Of a stretch of DNA of 64,000 nucleotides, positions 51,446 through 61,194 are shown one piece after another. This DNA is from an uncultured Bacillaceae bacterium. GTDB taxonomy: Bacteria; Bacillota; Bacilli; Bacillales; Cytobacillaceae. Under the pieces are notes generated by a model. That model worked only from the letters and a program-made list of their open reading frames with translations, was not told the DNA's origin and searched no databases. The DNA lies in the NCBI GenBank assembly GCA_937995745.1, contig CALKIU010000160.1:1-64000 (forward strand). Reading direction: 5' to 3'. Both the position numbers and the translations under genes were made by a program. How positions within the stretch are numbered: position 1 is the first letter of the stretch; each line of letters starts with the position of its first letter.

Positions 51446-53863
51446 ATGCTGGTTTCATATAAATGGTTGCAAGAATACGTCGATTTGACAGGAGTTTCTC
51501 CCGATGAGCTCGCGGAAATGATTACAAGAAGCGGGATAGAAGTAGATGGCGTTACTGTTTTGAACGAAGGAATGAAGGGCCTTGTCGTCGGCCATGTGCT
51601 GGAGTGCGAAAGACATCCGAACGCCGACAAACTGAGCAAGTGCCTTGTGGATATCGGTGAAGAAGAACCCGTGCAAATCATTTGCGGCGCCCCGAACGTG
51701 GCCAAAGGTCAAAAAGTCATTGTCGCCAAGGTGGGGGCCGTTCTTCCCGGTAATTTTAAAATTAAAAAAGCAAAGCTGCGCGGGGAAGAATCGCGGGGAA
51801 TGATTTGTTCCCTCCAGGAACTTGGCGTTGAAAGCAAACTGGTGCCAAAAGAATTTGCGGACGGAATTTTTGTTTTCCCGGAGGAAGATGTACAGGTCGG
51901 CGAAGACGCCTTGGAAAAAATCAACCGCGATGATTCGGTTCTCGGGTTGGATTTAACACCGAACCGGGCCGATTGTATGAGCATGATCGGTGTCGCTTAT
52001 GAAGTAGCCGCCATTTTGGACAGGGATGTGAAATTGCCGGAGCCGAAGGTGAAAGAATCGCAGGAAAAAGCTTCCGATTATATCAGTGTGAGAATCGAGG
52101 CTCCGGAAGACAATCCGCTGTATGTGGCCAAAGTGATTAAAAATGTTAAAATCGGTCCGTCTCCCTTGTGGCTGCAGGGCCGTCTGATGGCAGCGGGCAT
52201 CCGTCCCCATAATAACGTCGTCGATATTACGAACTATGTTCTGTTGGAATACGGCCAACCGCTTCATGCTTTTGACTATGATCGCTTCGGTTCTAAAGAA
52301 GTCGTTATCCGCCGGGCGAAAAAAGGCGAGAAATTGACCACGCTTGACGGGGTAACAAGGGATTTGACAGAAGAACATCTTGTCATCACGAACGGCAAGG
52401 AGCCTGTGGCATTGGCCGGGGTCATGGGAGGCGCCGATTCGGAAGTAAAATCCGATACAACGACGATTCTTTTGGAATCAGCCTATTTTAACGGTCAAAC
52501 GGTCCGCAAAGCCTCCAAAGATCATGGTCTGCGCAGCGAAGCGAGCAGCCGTTTTGAAAAAGGGGTGGACCCGGCCCGGGTGCGGGAAGCTGCGGAGCGG
52601 GCAGCGGAACTCCTCGTGAAATACGCAGGAGGAGAGGTGTTGGAAGGCTCGGTGGAGGCTGACTATTTGCAAATGGAACCGGCGGTTGTTTCCGTTTCTC
52701 TTGAAAAAATCAACCGGGTAATCGGTGCGGAAATCACCATGAAAGAAGTTGAAGACATTTTCAAACGACTCCGTTTTGAAACGGTAACGGAAAATGATGT
52801 GATCACGGTCACCGTACCGACGCGACGCGGCGATATCTCTATCGAAGAGGATTTGATTGAAGAAGTGGCAAGGCTCTACGGATATGACAACGTTCCGTCC
52901 ACTCTGCCGGTCGGCGCTTCGACACCGGGGCTTTTGACCGATTATCAACGGAAACGCCGCGCGGTGAGAAGATTTTTGGAAGGGGCAGGATTGTTCCAAA
53001 CGATTACGTATTCTTTAACGAGCCCGGCGAAAGCAGGGAAGTTTGCGATCGAGGCCCGCGAACCGGTAAAATTGGCGATGCCGATGAGCGAAGACAGAAG
53101 TGTGTTGCGAATGAGCCTTATTCCTCACCTTCTGGAAGTGGTTAAGTACAATCTTGCCCGGCAAAATGACAATGTTGCCTTTTATGAAATAGGGGCCGTG
53201 TTTTTGTCAAAAGGGTATAATGTGCAGCCCGAAGAAAGAGAACATCTGGCCGGCGCCATGACAGGCCTGGTTGAGGAAAATCTTTGGCAAGGAGAGAAAA
53301 AGGCAGTCGATTTCTTCGTTTTAAAAGGAATTCTGCAAGGGATGTTTGCCCTTCTCGGTCTTGACAAGCGGGTGGAATACCGCCAGGCCGTGCTGGAAGG
53401 AATGCATCCGGGCAGAACGGCGGAAATTTATTTGTCCGGAGAAAAGATTGGTTTTATCGGCCAAGTTCATCCGGCTGTCCAAAAAGAGTATGATTTAAAA
53501 GAGACTTATGTCTTTGAATTGCAGCTGGAACCGGTATTAAATGCGAAGACGGAGCCGCTGCAATATACGGCTGTTCCCCGTTATCCTTCCATTACAAGGG
53601 ATATCGCCCTTGTTGTGAACAAGGAGACGGCTGCGGGTGCGCTGGAGAAAATCATCATTGAAGCGGGCAGCCCCCTTCTGAAAGAGGTTCGCGTCTTCGA
53701 CTTGTATGAAGGGGAAAATTTGGCTCCCGGCAAGAAGTCCATTGCCTTCTCCCTGAAATACTATGATCCGGAAAGAACGTTAACCGATGAAGAGGTAGAA
53801 AAAGTCCACGACAAGGTGTTGCAGGAAGTCAGGGAAAAAGCCGGGGCCGTTTTGAGGGAATAG
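51446..53863 (+). CDS. pheT: Phenylalanyl-tRNA synthetase beta subunit
   Basis: The non-catalytic and editing subunit, 805 aa. Order: an N-terminal part with an inserted tRNA-binding (EMAP-like) domain (about 40-150, HVLECERHPNADKLSKC), B3/B4 editing domain (about 210-385), B5 (about 400-475), a catalytic-like core, and the C-terminal ferredoxin-like anticodon-binding domain (about 710-800, YPSITRDIALVVN). ATG at 51446 follows GGGGAGGA. A strong terminator follows. Confidence 0.96.
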   Translation: MLVSYKWLQEYVDLTGVSPDELAEMITRSGIEVDGVTVLNEGMKGLVVGHVLECERHPNADKLSKCLVDIGEEEPVQIICGAPNVAKGQKVIVAKVGAVLPGNFKIKKAKLRGEESRGMICSLQELGVESKLVPKEFADGIFVFPEEDVQVGEDALEKINRDDSVLGLDLTPNRADCMSMIGVAYEVAAILDRDVKLPEPKVKESQEKASDYISVRIEAPEDNPLYVAKVIKNVKIGPSPLWLQGRLMAAGIRPHNNVVDITNYVLLEYGQPLHAFDYDRFGSKEVVIRRAKKGEKLTTLDGVTRDLTEEHLVITNGKEPVALAGVMGGADSEVKSDTTTILLESAYFNGQTVRKASKDHGLRSEASSRFEKGVDPARVREAAERAAELLVKYAGGEVLEGSVEADYLQMEPAVVSVSLEKINRVIGAEITMKEVEDIFKRLRFETVTENDVITVTVPTRRGDISIEEDLIEEVARLYGYDNVPSTLPVGASTPGLLTDYQRKRRAVRRFLEGAGLFQTITYSLTSPAKAGKFAIEAREPVKLAMPMSEDRSVLRMSLIPHLLEVVKYNLARQNDNVAFYEIGAVFLSKGYNVQPEEREHLAGAMTGLVEENLWQGEKKAVDFFVLKGILQGMFALLGLDKRVEYRQAVLEGMHPGRTAEIYLSGEKIGFIGQVHPAVQKEYDLKETYVFELQLEPVLNAKTEPLQYTAVPRYPSITRDIALVVNKETAAGALEKIIIEAGSPLLKEVRVFDLYEGENLAPGKKSIAFSLKYYDPERTLTDEEVEKVHDKVLQEVREKAGAVLRE

Positions 53864-53903
53864 AAAAACATTTTTTAAAAGGAACCGGAACAAGCAAAAA
53901 AAT

Positions 53904-53942
53904 AAAGCAAGCGGAAAAACGCCTTCCTTCCGCTTGCTTTTC
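53904..53942 (+). terminator. Terminator after pheT
   Basis: AAAGCAAGCGGAA pairs perfectly with TTCCGCTTGCTTT, with a T4 run; it lies ahead of the convergent rnhC. Confidence 0.88.
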
Positions 53943-54120
53943 TGTTTTGAAAAAAGCTTTGAAAACGGGCCGGGGAATTTCCTTCGTTTTTGAAAGATTG
54001 ATCGGCATCTCCGGTTTCGGACTTCTGCAAAGGATCCGTGTCCGGATAATGGCCCGCTGATGCGTCCCGGGATGCATTTTTTTAAAAGTTGGGATTTTGG
54101 CACGCTGTTCAGGCGGATTT

Positions 54121-55065
54121 TTAAGAAGAGTGTTTTTTCATGCTTTTTGCCAAGTTCCAAGCTTTTTTTGTGTTGGCAAAATGCAATTTCGCCACTTTCC
54201 GCAAAAATCCTGCTCCTTTATCAAGCATCAGTTTGGCCGCGGTTTTGTCCACTTCTTCCCCCGCTCCTTTTGGCAGAGGGAGTCCGGCCAATTTGGATAA
54301 TTGTTCAAAATGAAGGAGAAAAGCATATCGTGCCAAAATGGAGGCCGCCGCTACGGCGGGATGGATTCCTTCCGCCTGAGTGCTGAAATAGACATTTTCC
54401 CTGTGAATTTCTTTTTGCCCTTCAAGATGGCCAAAATAGATCCGTTCTTCCGCAAACTGGTCTATTAAAATGGCATCGGGCTTTTCGGGCGCTATTTTTT
54501 CCAGAACATGTCCGATCGCATGGTTGTGCAGGATGGCTTTCATCCGGCCCTGCGACATTCCCGATTCTTGCAAATCGTTATATTTTTCATTTTTCAGGAC
54601 GAGCAGGCTGTGGGGAAGCCAATCTTTGATTTCCCCGGCAATAGCGGCGATTTTTTTGTCGCTCAGATGTTTCGAATCTCTAACCCCCAATTCTTCCAAT
54701 TTTCTGATATTCTCTTTTTTCACATAAGCGGCGGCAACAACGATCGGCCCGAAATAGTCGCCGGTACCGACCTCATCAGACCCGATGACGGACAAGAAAC
54801 CGATATTGGCGGGCAAGTCATTTCTTTTTGCTGTTTTGGCTGCCGGTTCCAAGATTTTTCCAGTAGTTTTCCAACGTTCGGCTTCCTCCGCCGCTCCTTT
54901 CCCTTGAAAGAGGATTTTCCCCGATTTGTAAGCGGTAATCCGGCAATTTTCCGTTTTAGCCGCAAAAATTGCTCCAGGCGGCGTTTGTTCCGCCAAAAAG
55001 GCCTGATAGTACTCTTTTATTCTTTGCATCTGCGGCTGATCAATGGTTAACACAACTTGGCTCAA
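54121..55065 (-). CDS. rnhC: Ribonuclease HIII
   Basis: Cleaves RNA in RNA-DNA hybrids, 314 aa. An N-terminal TBP-like substrate-binding domain (1-85) precedes the RNase H fold with the catalytic pair Asp97-Glu98 in VIGSDEVGTGDYFGP, further acids at VRDSK and LIDQF. The TBP-like extension separates it from RNase HII. TTG at 55065 (minus strand) follows AGGAGATAG. It is divergent from zapA, the same arrangement as in B. subtilis. Confidence 0.94.
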   Translation of the reverse strand: MSQVVLTIDQPQMQRIKEYYQAFLAEQTPPGAIFAAKTENCRITAYKSGKILFQGKGAAEEAERWKTTGKILEPAAKTAKRNDLPANIGFLSVIGSDEVGTGDYFGPIVVAAAYVKKENIRKLEELGVRDSKHLSDKKIAAIAGEIKDWLPHSLLVLKNEKYNDLQESGMSQGRMKAILHNHAIGHVLEKIAPEKPDAILIDQFAEERIYFGHLEGQKEIHRENVYFSTQAEGIHPAVAAASILARYAFLLHFEQLSKLAGLPLPKGAGEEVDKTAAKLMLDKGAGFLRKVAKLHFANTKKAWNLAKSMKKHSS

Positions 55066-55195
55066 TGCTTCTATCTCCTTTCTGGCTATGGACGTATGGC
55101 TGAAAAGCCTGCTTGTCCTGACTTTCTCTTTCCAAGAAAAATAAGTTCATGATATGATAATGTTTAGGATTTATACTTGAATGGGGGCCATTGCA

Positions 55196-55462
55196 TTGTC
55201 AGATATAAAAAAAAATCGAACAACGGTTGAAATTTACGGTAGACAATATGTTATTGTCGGGTCGGAAAGCCCCACTCAAATCAAGCTTGTAGCCGCAATG
55301 GTTGATGAAAAAATGCGTGAAATCAGCGCTAATAACCCATTTCTTGACGTCAGCAAGGTGGCTGTTCTGACGGCTGTCAATGCAGTGAACGATTACTTGA
55401 AATTAAAAGAGCGGCTGGAACGGTTGGAAAAAGAGTTGAATGAACTTAAAGAAAAGGACTGA
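55196..55462 (+). CDS. zapA: Cell division protein ZapA
   Basis: A small FtsZ-bundling protein of 88 aa. The head domain (TTVEIYGRQYVIVGSESPTQI) and the C-terminal coiled coil (about 60-88, DYLKLKERLERLEKELNELK) are clear. TTG at 55196 is preferred over ATG at 55181: the GGGGG ribosome site lies inside the longer version and eight bases before the TTG. The cvpA-like gene follows. Confidence 0.92.
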   Translation: MSDIKKNRTTVEIYGRQYVIVGSESPTQIKLVAAMVDEKMREISANNPFLDVSKVAVLTAVNAVNDYLKLKERLERLEKELNELKEKD

Positions 55463-55470
55463 AACGATTC

Positions 55471-56004
55471 ATGTTGAGTCTGGCAATCATTATTATATTG
55501 ATATTCGGATTTTTGGTCGGATTGAAGCGGGGCTTCATCCTTCAAGTCATACATTTGACCGGTTCCATCATCGCATTTCTCGTCGCGTATATAAAATATG
55601 ACGATCTGGCGCCCAAACTGACTTTATGGATTCCGTACCCAAGCTTCACCACGGTGTCGGAGCTTGATTTTGTTTTTGGCAACGGAGATTTGGAAACAGC
55701 CTATTACCGGGCCATTTCTTTTGTCGTGCTCTTTTTCGGGATGAAGCTGATCTTGCAAATTCTTGGAAGCATGTTGGATTTTGTTGCCAGCCTCCCCGTT
55801 TTAAAAACAATTAACAAATGGGCTGGCGCCTTGTTTGGCTTTATTGAAATTTATTTGCTCGTATTTATTGTTTTATACGTGGCCGCCCTTTTGCCGATCG
55901 AATCTGTGCAACGTTCCATACAGAATTCGGCAATGGCGGGGTTTATCATCGATCACACGCCTGTTCTTTCCGCTCTCATAAGAGATATTTGGATCGGCCG
56001 TTAG
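55471..56004 (+). CDS. yshB: CvpA family membrane protein (YshB)
   Basis: A CvpA/YshB-family membrane protein of 177 aa with four hydrophobic segments (about 2-20, 25-43, 70-95, 115-142). The start LAIIIILIFGFLVGLKRGFILQ is the family signature (GxxxGxxRG). E. coli CvpA is linked to colicin V production and to bile-salt resistance, but the role in bacilli is unknown. It starts eight bases after zapA, so cotranscription is likely. A terminator follows. Confidence 0.9.
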   Translation: MLSLAIIIILIFGFLVGLKRGFILQVIHLTGSIIAFLVAYIKYDDLAPKLTLWIPYPSFTTVSELDFVFGNGDLETAYYRAISFVVLFFGMKLILQILGSMLDFVASLPVLKTINKWAGALFGFIEIYLLVFIVLYVAALLPIESVQRSIQNSAMAGFIIDHTPVLSALIRDIWIGR

Positions 56005-56011
56005 CTGTTTT

Positions 56012-56044
56012 AAGAGCTTCTCTTTGGATGAGAAGCTTTTATTC
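56012..56044 (+). terminator. Terminator after yshB
   Basis: AAGAGCTTCTC pairs with GAGAAGCTTTT, then ATTCTTT. Confidence 0.8.
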
Positions 56045-56211
56045 TTTGTGCTTGAACGGTGCCGGCCGATGCCGGCGCGGGCAAGCGGGTATTTCTTCAC
56101 GATGATGCCGGATTCCTCTGAACGGCCGGGTGCAAAAATTCAGGAAAATGGCTGCAGTTTTTTCCCGAATATTGCACATAATCATTAAGATGAAAGTGAA
56201 GGTGTATTTAT

Positions 56212-57933
56212 TTGAATAATAAGGTCAATAAAAAAGATGTCATCAGACTGCTGGAAACAATTGCTGTTTATTTGGAATTAAAAGGGGAAAATCCTTTCCG
56301 GGTCGCGGCTTTCCGCAAAGCGGCCGCATCCTTGGAAAGAACTGATTATAGTTTATCAGAAATTGCGGATTTCACCAAGCTTCCTGGAATTGGAAAAGGC
56401 ACATCCGCCGTAATCGAAGAATATATCAAAGACGGCCGATCCACATTGCTGGATGAGTTGAAGGAAGAAGTCCCCCAAGGGCTGATTCCGCTCTTAAAAC
56501 TGCCCGGTCTAGGCGGAAAAAGAATCGCCAAACTTTATCAGGAATTAAATATAAAGGATGCAGACGATTTAAAACAAGCTTGTCTGGCGGGAAAAGTCAG
56601 CACCATCCCCGGCTTCGGAAAAAAGACAGAGGAAAAACTTCTTGCCGCCCTTTTGGAAGTTGGCACAAGTCCCGGACGGTTGCCGCTTGCTTACATGCTT
56701 CCCGTTGCCGTCGCCATCGAAAAGGCGCTTGCGGAAATGCCTTATGTAGAAAGGTTTTCCCGTGCGGGGAGCTTGCGCAGGATGCGGGAAACGGTCAAAG
56801 ATCTCGATTTCGTCATTTCAACAAGAAATCCTGAAGCAGTAAAGGACAAACTCTTGCAAATAAACGACATTAAAGAAATAACGGCCAAAGGGGATACAAA
56901 AGTTTCCGTTGTTCTTGCGCTGGAACATGATGTTGCCTGTGATTTCCGGCTTGTCCGTCCGGAGCATTTTGCTTCGGCTTTGCACCATTTTACCGGTTCA
57001 AAAGAACATAATGTAAGAATGCGGCAACTTGCCAAGAAACGGGGCGAAAAAATTAATGAGTACGGTGTGGAACTTGCAGAAACGGGAAAAATCATCACCT
57101 TTGCCAGCGAAGAAGAAATATTCGCCCGTTACGGTCTCCCTTGGATTCCCCCGGAGTTGAGAGAGGACGGGAGCGAAGTGGATGTTTATACGGAAAATAC
57201 GGATCTGATTTCCATCGAACATATAAAGGGCGATCTCCATATGCACACCACTTGGAGCGACGGGGCCCATTCCATTGAAGAAATGGTAGAGGCCTGCCGG
57301 AAAAGAGGATATCAATATATGGCGATCACCGATCACTCCCAATACTTGCGGGTGGCCCGCGGTTTAACCCCGGAACGGCTCCGGAGACAAAAAGAAGAAA
57401 TCGCCCGATTGAATGAGAAATATGACGATATTCAAATTTTGGCCGGCGTGGAAATGGATATTCTTCCTGAGGGGTCGCTGGATTACGATGATGATTTGCT
57501 GCAAGAAATGGACTTGGTGATCGCTTCGATTCATTCCGGTTTTTCGCAGCTGGAGGAAAAGATTATGGAACGCCTGAGCACGGCGCTAAAAAATGCCAAT
57601 GTGGATATCATCGCCCACCCGACCGGCCGCTTGATTGGTCAGAGGAAAGGTTACCGGGTTGACATGGACTTTTTGATCCAAATGGCAAAAGAAACGAACA
57701 CGGTATTGGAATTAAATGCAAATCCCCACCGTCTTGATTTGTCGGCGGAAAATTTGCGCAAAGCCCAGGAAGCGGGGGTTAAAGTGGCCATCAACACGGA
57801 TGCCCATCAAACGGATACGTTGGTCCATATGGAGATAGGCGTGGCGGCGGCGAGAAAGGGATGGATCAGGAGATCAACGGTGCTGAACGCCTTGCCGTTG
57901 GACGGCCTCCTGGACTTTTTGCAAAACCGGTAA
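56212..57933 (+). CDS. polX: DNA polymerase/3'-5' exonuclease PolX
   Basis: Family X repair polymerase fused to a PHP-domain nuclease, 573 aa. The polymerase part (1 to about 320) contains helix-hairpin-helix motifs (KLPGIGKGTSAVI, PGLGGKRIAKLY, IPGFGKKTEEKL) and the metal-binding acids in DLDFVIS and DFRLV. The PHP nuclease (about 340-570) begins IKGDLHMHTTWSDGAHS and carries AITDHSQ, GVEMDIL and NTDAHQ. TTG at 56212 follows GTGAAGGTG. mutS2 follows. Confidence 0.95.
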   Translation: MNNKVNKKDVIRLLETIAVYLELKGENPFRVAAFRKAAASLERTDYSLSEIADFTKLPGIGKGTSAVIEEYIKDGRSTLLDELKEEVPQGLIPLLKLPGLGGKRIAKLYQELNIKDADDLKQACLAGKVSTIPGFGKKTEEKLLAALLEVGTSPGRLPLAYMLPVAVAIEKALAEMPYVERFSRAGSLRRMRETVKDLDFVISTRNPEAVKDKLLQINDIKEITAKGDTKVSVVLALEHDVACDFRLVRPEHFASALHHFTGSKEHNVRMRQLAKKRGEKINEYGVELAETGKIITFASEEEIFARYGLPWIPPELREDGSEVDVYTENTDLISIEHIKGDLHMHTTWSDGAHSIEEMVEACRKRGYQYMAITDHSQYLRVARGLTPERLRRQKEEIARLNEKYDDIQILAGVEMDILPEGSLDYDDDLLQEMDLVIASIHSGFSQLEEKIMERLSTALKNANVDIIAHPTGRLIGQRKGYRVDMDFLIQMAKETNTVLELNANPHRLDLSAENLRKAQEAGVKVAINTDAHQTDTLVHMEIGVAAARKGWIRRSTVLNALPLDGLLDFLQNR

Positions 57934-58059
57934 GCCGTCCCTCGGCGCACCGATGATAGAGCGGCGGAGAATGGATGCCTATCGCGCGAGTACGTCTGCG
58001 GTTTTCACCGTGTTTGAAAAAGAACAGATTTGCAGAAATAGAGAGGGTGTGTTTCCCTG

Positions 58060-60417
58060 ATGCAGCAGAGAGTGTTGGATATACTGGAATTTAATAAAAT
58101 AAAGGAACAGCTAGTGGAGCATGTTTCCTCCCCCCTTGGCGAAGAAAAAGTGGAACGCCTTGTTCCTTCCCCCGATTTTCAGACGGTGTCCCGCTGGCAG
58201 GAAGAAACGGATGAAGCGGCTGCCGCCTTGCGGTTGAAGGGCCATGTTCCGCTTGATGGAATTTTTGATATCAGGCCCCATATTAAACGGGCTTCCATCG
58301 GCGGTATGCTCAGCCCTTTCGAATTGACGGAAATCGCCAGCACGATTCACGCTTCGCGCATGATGAGGAAATTTATTGAAGGGTTAACGGAAGAATACGA
58401 CAAATTTCCGATTTTAAACGAATGCTCGGGGCGGATCGTTGTATTGGCGGAACTGGAAGAAGCGATCCGCCAAGCGGTGGACGAACATGGCGAGGTGCTT
58501 GATTCGGCCAGCGAGACCCTCCGTTTATTAAGAAGCCAGATTCGGGCAAAAGAAGCGCGCATAAGAGAAAAACTGGAAAATATCATCCGTTCACCCGGTG
58601 CGCAAAAAATGTTGTCTGATACAGTGATTACGATTCGGAATGAACGTTACGTCATTCCTGTCAAACAGGAATACAAAGGTTACTATGGCGGGATCATCCA
58701 CGATCAAAGCGCCTCCGGCCAAACTTTATTTATCGAGCCCCAATCCGTTGTTCAACTGAACAATGATTTGCAGGAAATCCGGGTGAAAGAACAGCAGGAA
58801 GTGGAACGGATTCTTGTTTCGTTGTCCGCCCTTGTAGCCGGGTGTTCGGAAGAGCTTGCCGAAATCACGGCCGTTCTGGGGGACTTGGATTTCATGTTTG
58901 CCAAGGCCCGCTACGGCAGAACAATTAAAGGGACGAAACCCGGCTTGAATGCCGAGGGAAAAATAGTTCTTTTAAAAGCCCGTCATCCATTGATTCCGGC
59001 CGACAAAGTAGTGGCGAATGATATTTTCCTCGGCGATGATTATACGGCGATGGTGATTACCGGACCGAATACGGGCGGAAAAACAGTCACGTTGAAAACG
59101 GTCGGTCTTTTAACATTGATGGCACAGGCCGGTTTGCCGATTCCCGCTTCCGAAGGCTCGGAAGTAGGGGTGTTTTCTTCGGTGTTCGCTGATATCGGCG
59201 ACGAACAATCAATCGAACAAAGCTTGAGCACGTTCTCCTCCCATATGGTGAACATTGTTGATATTTTAAATCAGGCCGATTCGGGCAGTCTCGTTCTTTT
59301 TGATGAACTGGGCGCAGGCACGGACCCGGCGGAAGGCGCCGCACTGGCGATAGCCATTTTGGACGAGGTTTGCCGCCGGGGCGCGCGGGTGATAGCCACA
59401 ACTCATTATCCCGAATTAAAAGCTTACGGCTACAACCGGGAAGGAGTTATCAATGCCAGTGTTGAATTTGATATTGACACATTAAGACCGACTTACAAGC
59501 TTCTTATCGGCATTCCCGGCCGGAGCAATGCCTTTGAAATCTCCAAACGTCTCGGGCTTCAGGAAAACGTGATTGAAGCGGCCCGCACCCACTTGAGTGC
59601 GGATTCAAGCCGGGTGGAGTCGATGATCGGGGCTTTGGAGAAAAGCAGAAAAGAAGCGGAAGAAGATCGAAAGCAAGCCCGGGCATTGTTAAAAGAGGCG
59701 GAAAAGCTTCATAAAGATTTGCAGAAACAGATGATCGCCTACTACGAACAGAAAGACGCCCTGATGGAAAAGGCGAGGGAAGAGGCGCGGGCGATTGTGG
59801 AAAAAGCAAAACAGGAAGCGGAAGAAGTTATCCGCGATTTGAGAAAACTGCAAATGGAAAAAGGGGCGTTTATAAAAGAGCATGAGTTCATAGAGGCAAA
59901 ACGCCGTTTGGCTGAGGCCGCCCCCCATGCCGGAACAGAAAAGAGGGCCGGAACGGTTCGCAAGGGGAAGCATGTTTTCAAACCGGGCGACGAGGTAAAA
60001 GTATTGACATTCGGCCAGAGAGGCCAGCTTTTGGAGAAGGTTTCCGAAAAAGAGTGGCTCGTCCAAATCGGAATGATGAAAATGAAAGTGGCCGAAAACG
60101 ATCTTGAATTTGTGAAAAGCGAACAAAAAACGGAAACAGCTCCGCTTGCAACCATAAAAGGAAAGAACTTTCATGTCGGCATCGAATTGGATTTAAGGGG
60201 AGAGCGGTATGAAGACGCCATTATCAGATTGGAAAAATATATTGACGACGCTCTACTTGCCGGACATCCCCGTGTGTCCATCATTCACGGAAAAGGCACC
60301 GGAGCACTCCGGAAGGGAGTCCAAGACTATTTGAAAAAGCACCGGGCCGTCAAAAAAATCCGTTTCGGCGACGCGACGGAAGGCGGCACGGGTGTGACGA
60401 TCGTAGAATTTAAATGA
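58060..60417 (+). CDS. mutSB: Endonuclease MutS2
   Basis: A MutS-like ATPase with an Smr nuclease domain, 785 aa; in bacilli it acts in recombination control and ribosome rescue, not mismatch repair. The N-terminal mismatch-recognition domain of MutS is absent. The ATPase has Walker A GPNTGGKTVTLKT near 335-347 and Walker B LVLFDELGAGTDP. A charged helical KOW-like stretch (about 520-640) is followed by the Smr domain (LDLRGERYEDAI, HGKGTGALRKGV). ATG at 58060; the ribosome site AGAGGG is 12-17 bases upstream. yshE follows. Confidence 0.95.
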   Translation: MQQRVLDILEFNKIKEQLVEHVSSPLGEEKVERLVPSPDFQTVSRWQEETDEAAAALRLKGHVPLDGIFDIRPHIKRASIGGMLSPFELTEIASTIHASRMMRKFIEGLTEEYDKFPILNECSGRIVVLAELEEAIRQAVDEHGEVLDSASETLRLLRSQIRAKEARIREKLENIIRSPGAQKMLSDTVITIRNERYVIPVKQEYKGYYGGIIHDQSASGQTLFIEPQSVVQLNNDLQEIRVKEQQEVERILVSLSALVAGCSEELAEITAVLGDLDFMFAKARYGRTIKGTKPGLNAEGKIVLLKARHPLIPADKVVANDIFLGDDYTAMVITGPNTGGKTVTLKTVGLLTLMAQAGLPIPASEGSEVGVFSSVFADIGDEQSIEQSLSTFSSHMVNIVDILNQADSGSLVLFDELGAGTDPAEGAALAIAILDEVCRRGARVIATTHYPELKAYGYNREGVINASVEFDIDTLRPTYKLLIGIPGRSNAFEISKRLGLQENVIEAARTHLSADSSRVESMIGALEKSRKEAEEDRKQARALLKEAEKLHKDLQKQMIAYYEQKDALMEKAREEARAIVEKAKQEAEEVIRDLRKLQMEKGAFIKEHEFIEAKRRLAEAAPHAGTEKRAGTVRKGKHVFKPGDEVKVLTFGQRGQLLEKVSEKEWLVQIGMMKMKVAENDLEFVKSEQKTETAPLATIKGKNFHVGIELDLRGERYEDAIIRLEKYIDDALLAGHPRVSIIHGKGTGALRKGVQDYLKKHRAVKKIRFGDATEGGTGVTIVEFK

Positions 60418-60481
60418 AAGATACAAACTACGGAAGGGCCGATTTTATTGCCGCCCTTCGAAAGCCGGGAGAGTATGCGCG

Positions 60482-60886
60482 ATGAATCCGTTTTGGGAAA
60501 ATGTATATGTTCAGACTGCGGCGTATTACAGTGTTGTCATTCTTTGCATGATTGTGTTTTTGGCCATTTTTGAACTGGTGACAAAATATAAAAATTGGGA
60601 AGAAATTAAGAAAGGCAATCTGGCGGTGGCCATGGCAACGGGAGGAAAAATTTTCGGTGTTGCCAACGTGTTCCGCCACTCCATCATGCAGCATGATACT
60701 TTGTTGACCATGATAGGCTGGGGAATATACGGTTTTGTCCTTTTGCTGGCAGGTTATTTTATCTTTGAATTTTTGACGCCCAAATTTAACATTGATGAAG
60801 AATTGCAAAAAGACAACCGGGCGGTCGGATTGATTGCCATGGTCATTTCCGTCGGTTTATCCTATGTCATCGGAGCAAATATATGA
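60482..60886 (+). CDS. yshE: DUF350 membrane protein YshE
   Basis: A membrane protein of 134 aa with four hydrophobic segments (about 15-35, 55-70, 77-97, 112-132) and the DUF350 core KGNLAVAMATGGKIFGVANV. Its function is unknown; the family is common in bacterial chromosomes near stress or repair genes. It follows mutS2 as in B. subtilis. A short ORF for a membrane peptide begins 14 bases after its stop codon. Confidence 0.88.
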   Translation: MNPFWENVYVQTAAYYSVVILCMIVFLAIFELVTKYKNWEEIKKGNLAVAMATGGKIFGVANVFRHSIMQHDTLLTMIGWGIYGFVLLLAGYFIFEFLTPKFNIDEELQKDNRAVGLIAMVISVGLSYVIGANI

Positions 60887-60899
60887 GGGAGAGCTGGGA

Positions 60900-60983
60900 T
60901 TGGAGAAATTAATCAAAATTTTGCTCGGCCTTTGCTTTGTCTTTTTCCTGTTTGGCGTGATATATTTGTATTTTTCATCTTGA
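60900..60983 (+). CDS. Putative 27-aa single-pass membrane peptide
   Basis: A short ORF, MEKLIKILLGLCFVFFLFGV then IYLYFSS, almost entirely one membrane helix (about 4-24) with a Lys-rich N-terminus. TTG at 60900 follows GAGGGAGAG with workable spacing. It starts 14 bases after the yshE stop codon and ends directly before a strong terminator, so it is transcribed with mutS2-yshE if the operon is continuous. It is too short for standard gene calling, and I recognise no family. Confidence 0.5.
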   Translation: MEKLIKILLGLCFVFFLFGVIYLYFSS

Positions 60984-61018
60984 AAGGCTGCCTCCATGCC
61001 GGAAGCAGCCTTTTAACG
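60984..61018 (+). terminator. Terminator after yshE
   Basis: AAAGGCTGC pairs with GCAGCCTTTT around a GC-rich loop. It begins at the stop codon of the small ORF. Confidence 0.85.
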
Positions 61019-61029
61019 TTTCGGAGTAA

Positions 61030-61044
61030 ATGAAAGCGCAGGCG
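61030..61044 (+). promoter_or_regulatory. cre-like CcpA site upstream of lcfA
   Basis: ATGAAAGCGCAGGCG fits WTGNAANCGNWNNCW at 14 of 15 positions, about 150 bp before the lcfA start. No convincing -10/-35 pair is seen in this gap. Confidence 0.4.
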
Positions 61045-61194
61045 GCTGCCGCATTGTTGCAAAACAGGACGGTTTCAAAATGAATATCATCCCTCCCGCT
61101 CAGCATACATATTAGTAAATTAGACAGACTATTCGTACAATTTTTGCCGGTTTGTTCCGGCATTTTATGCAATGCGAGCAGGAGGGGGAAGGCG

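Noticed and set aside
61080..61140. Possible FadR operator upstream of lcfA (ATGA-ATA-TCAT near 61080-61090)
   Set aside because: The arms are only four bases with the wrong spacing for the FadR consensus I know; not enough to call.
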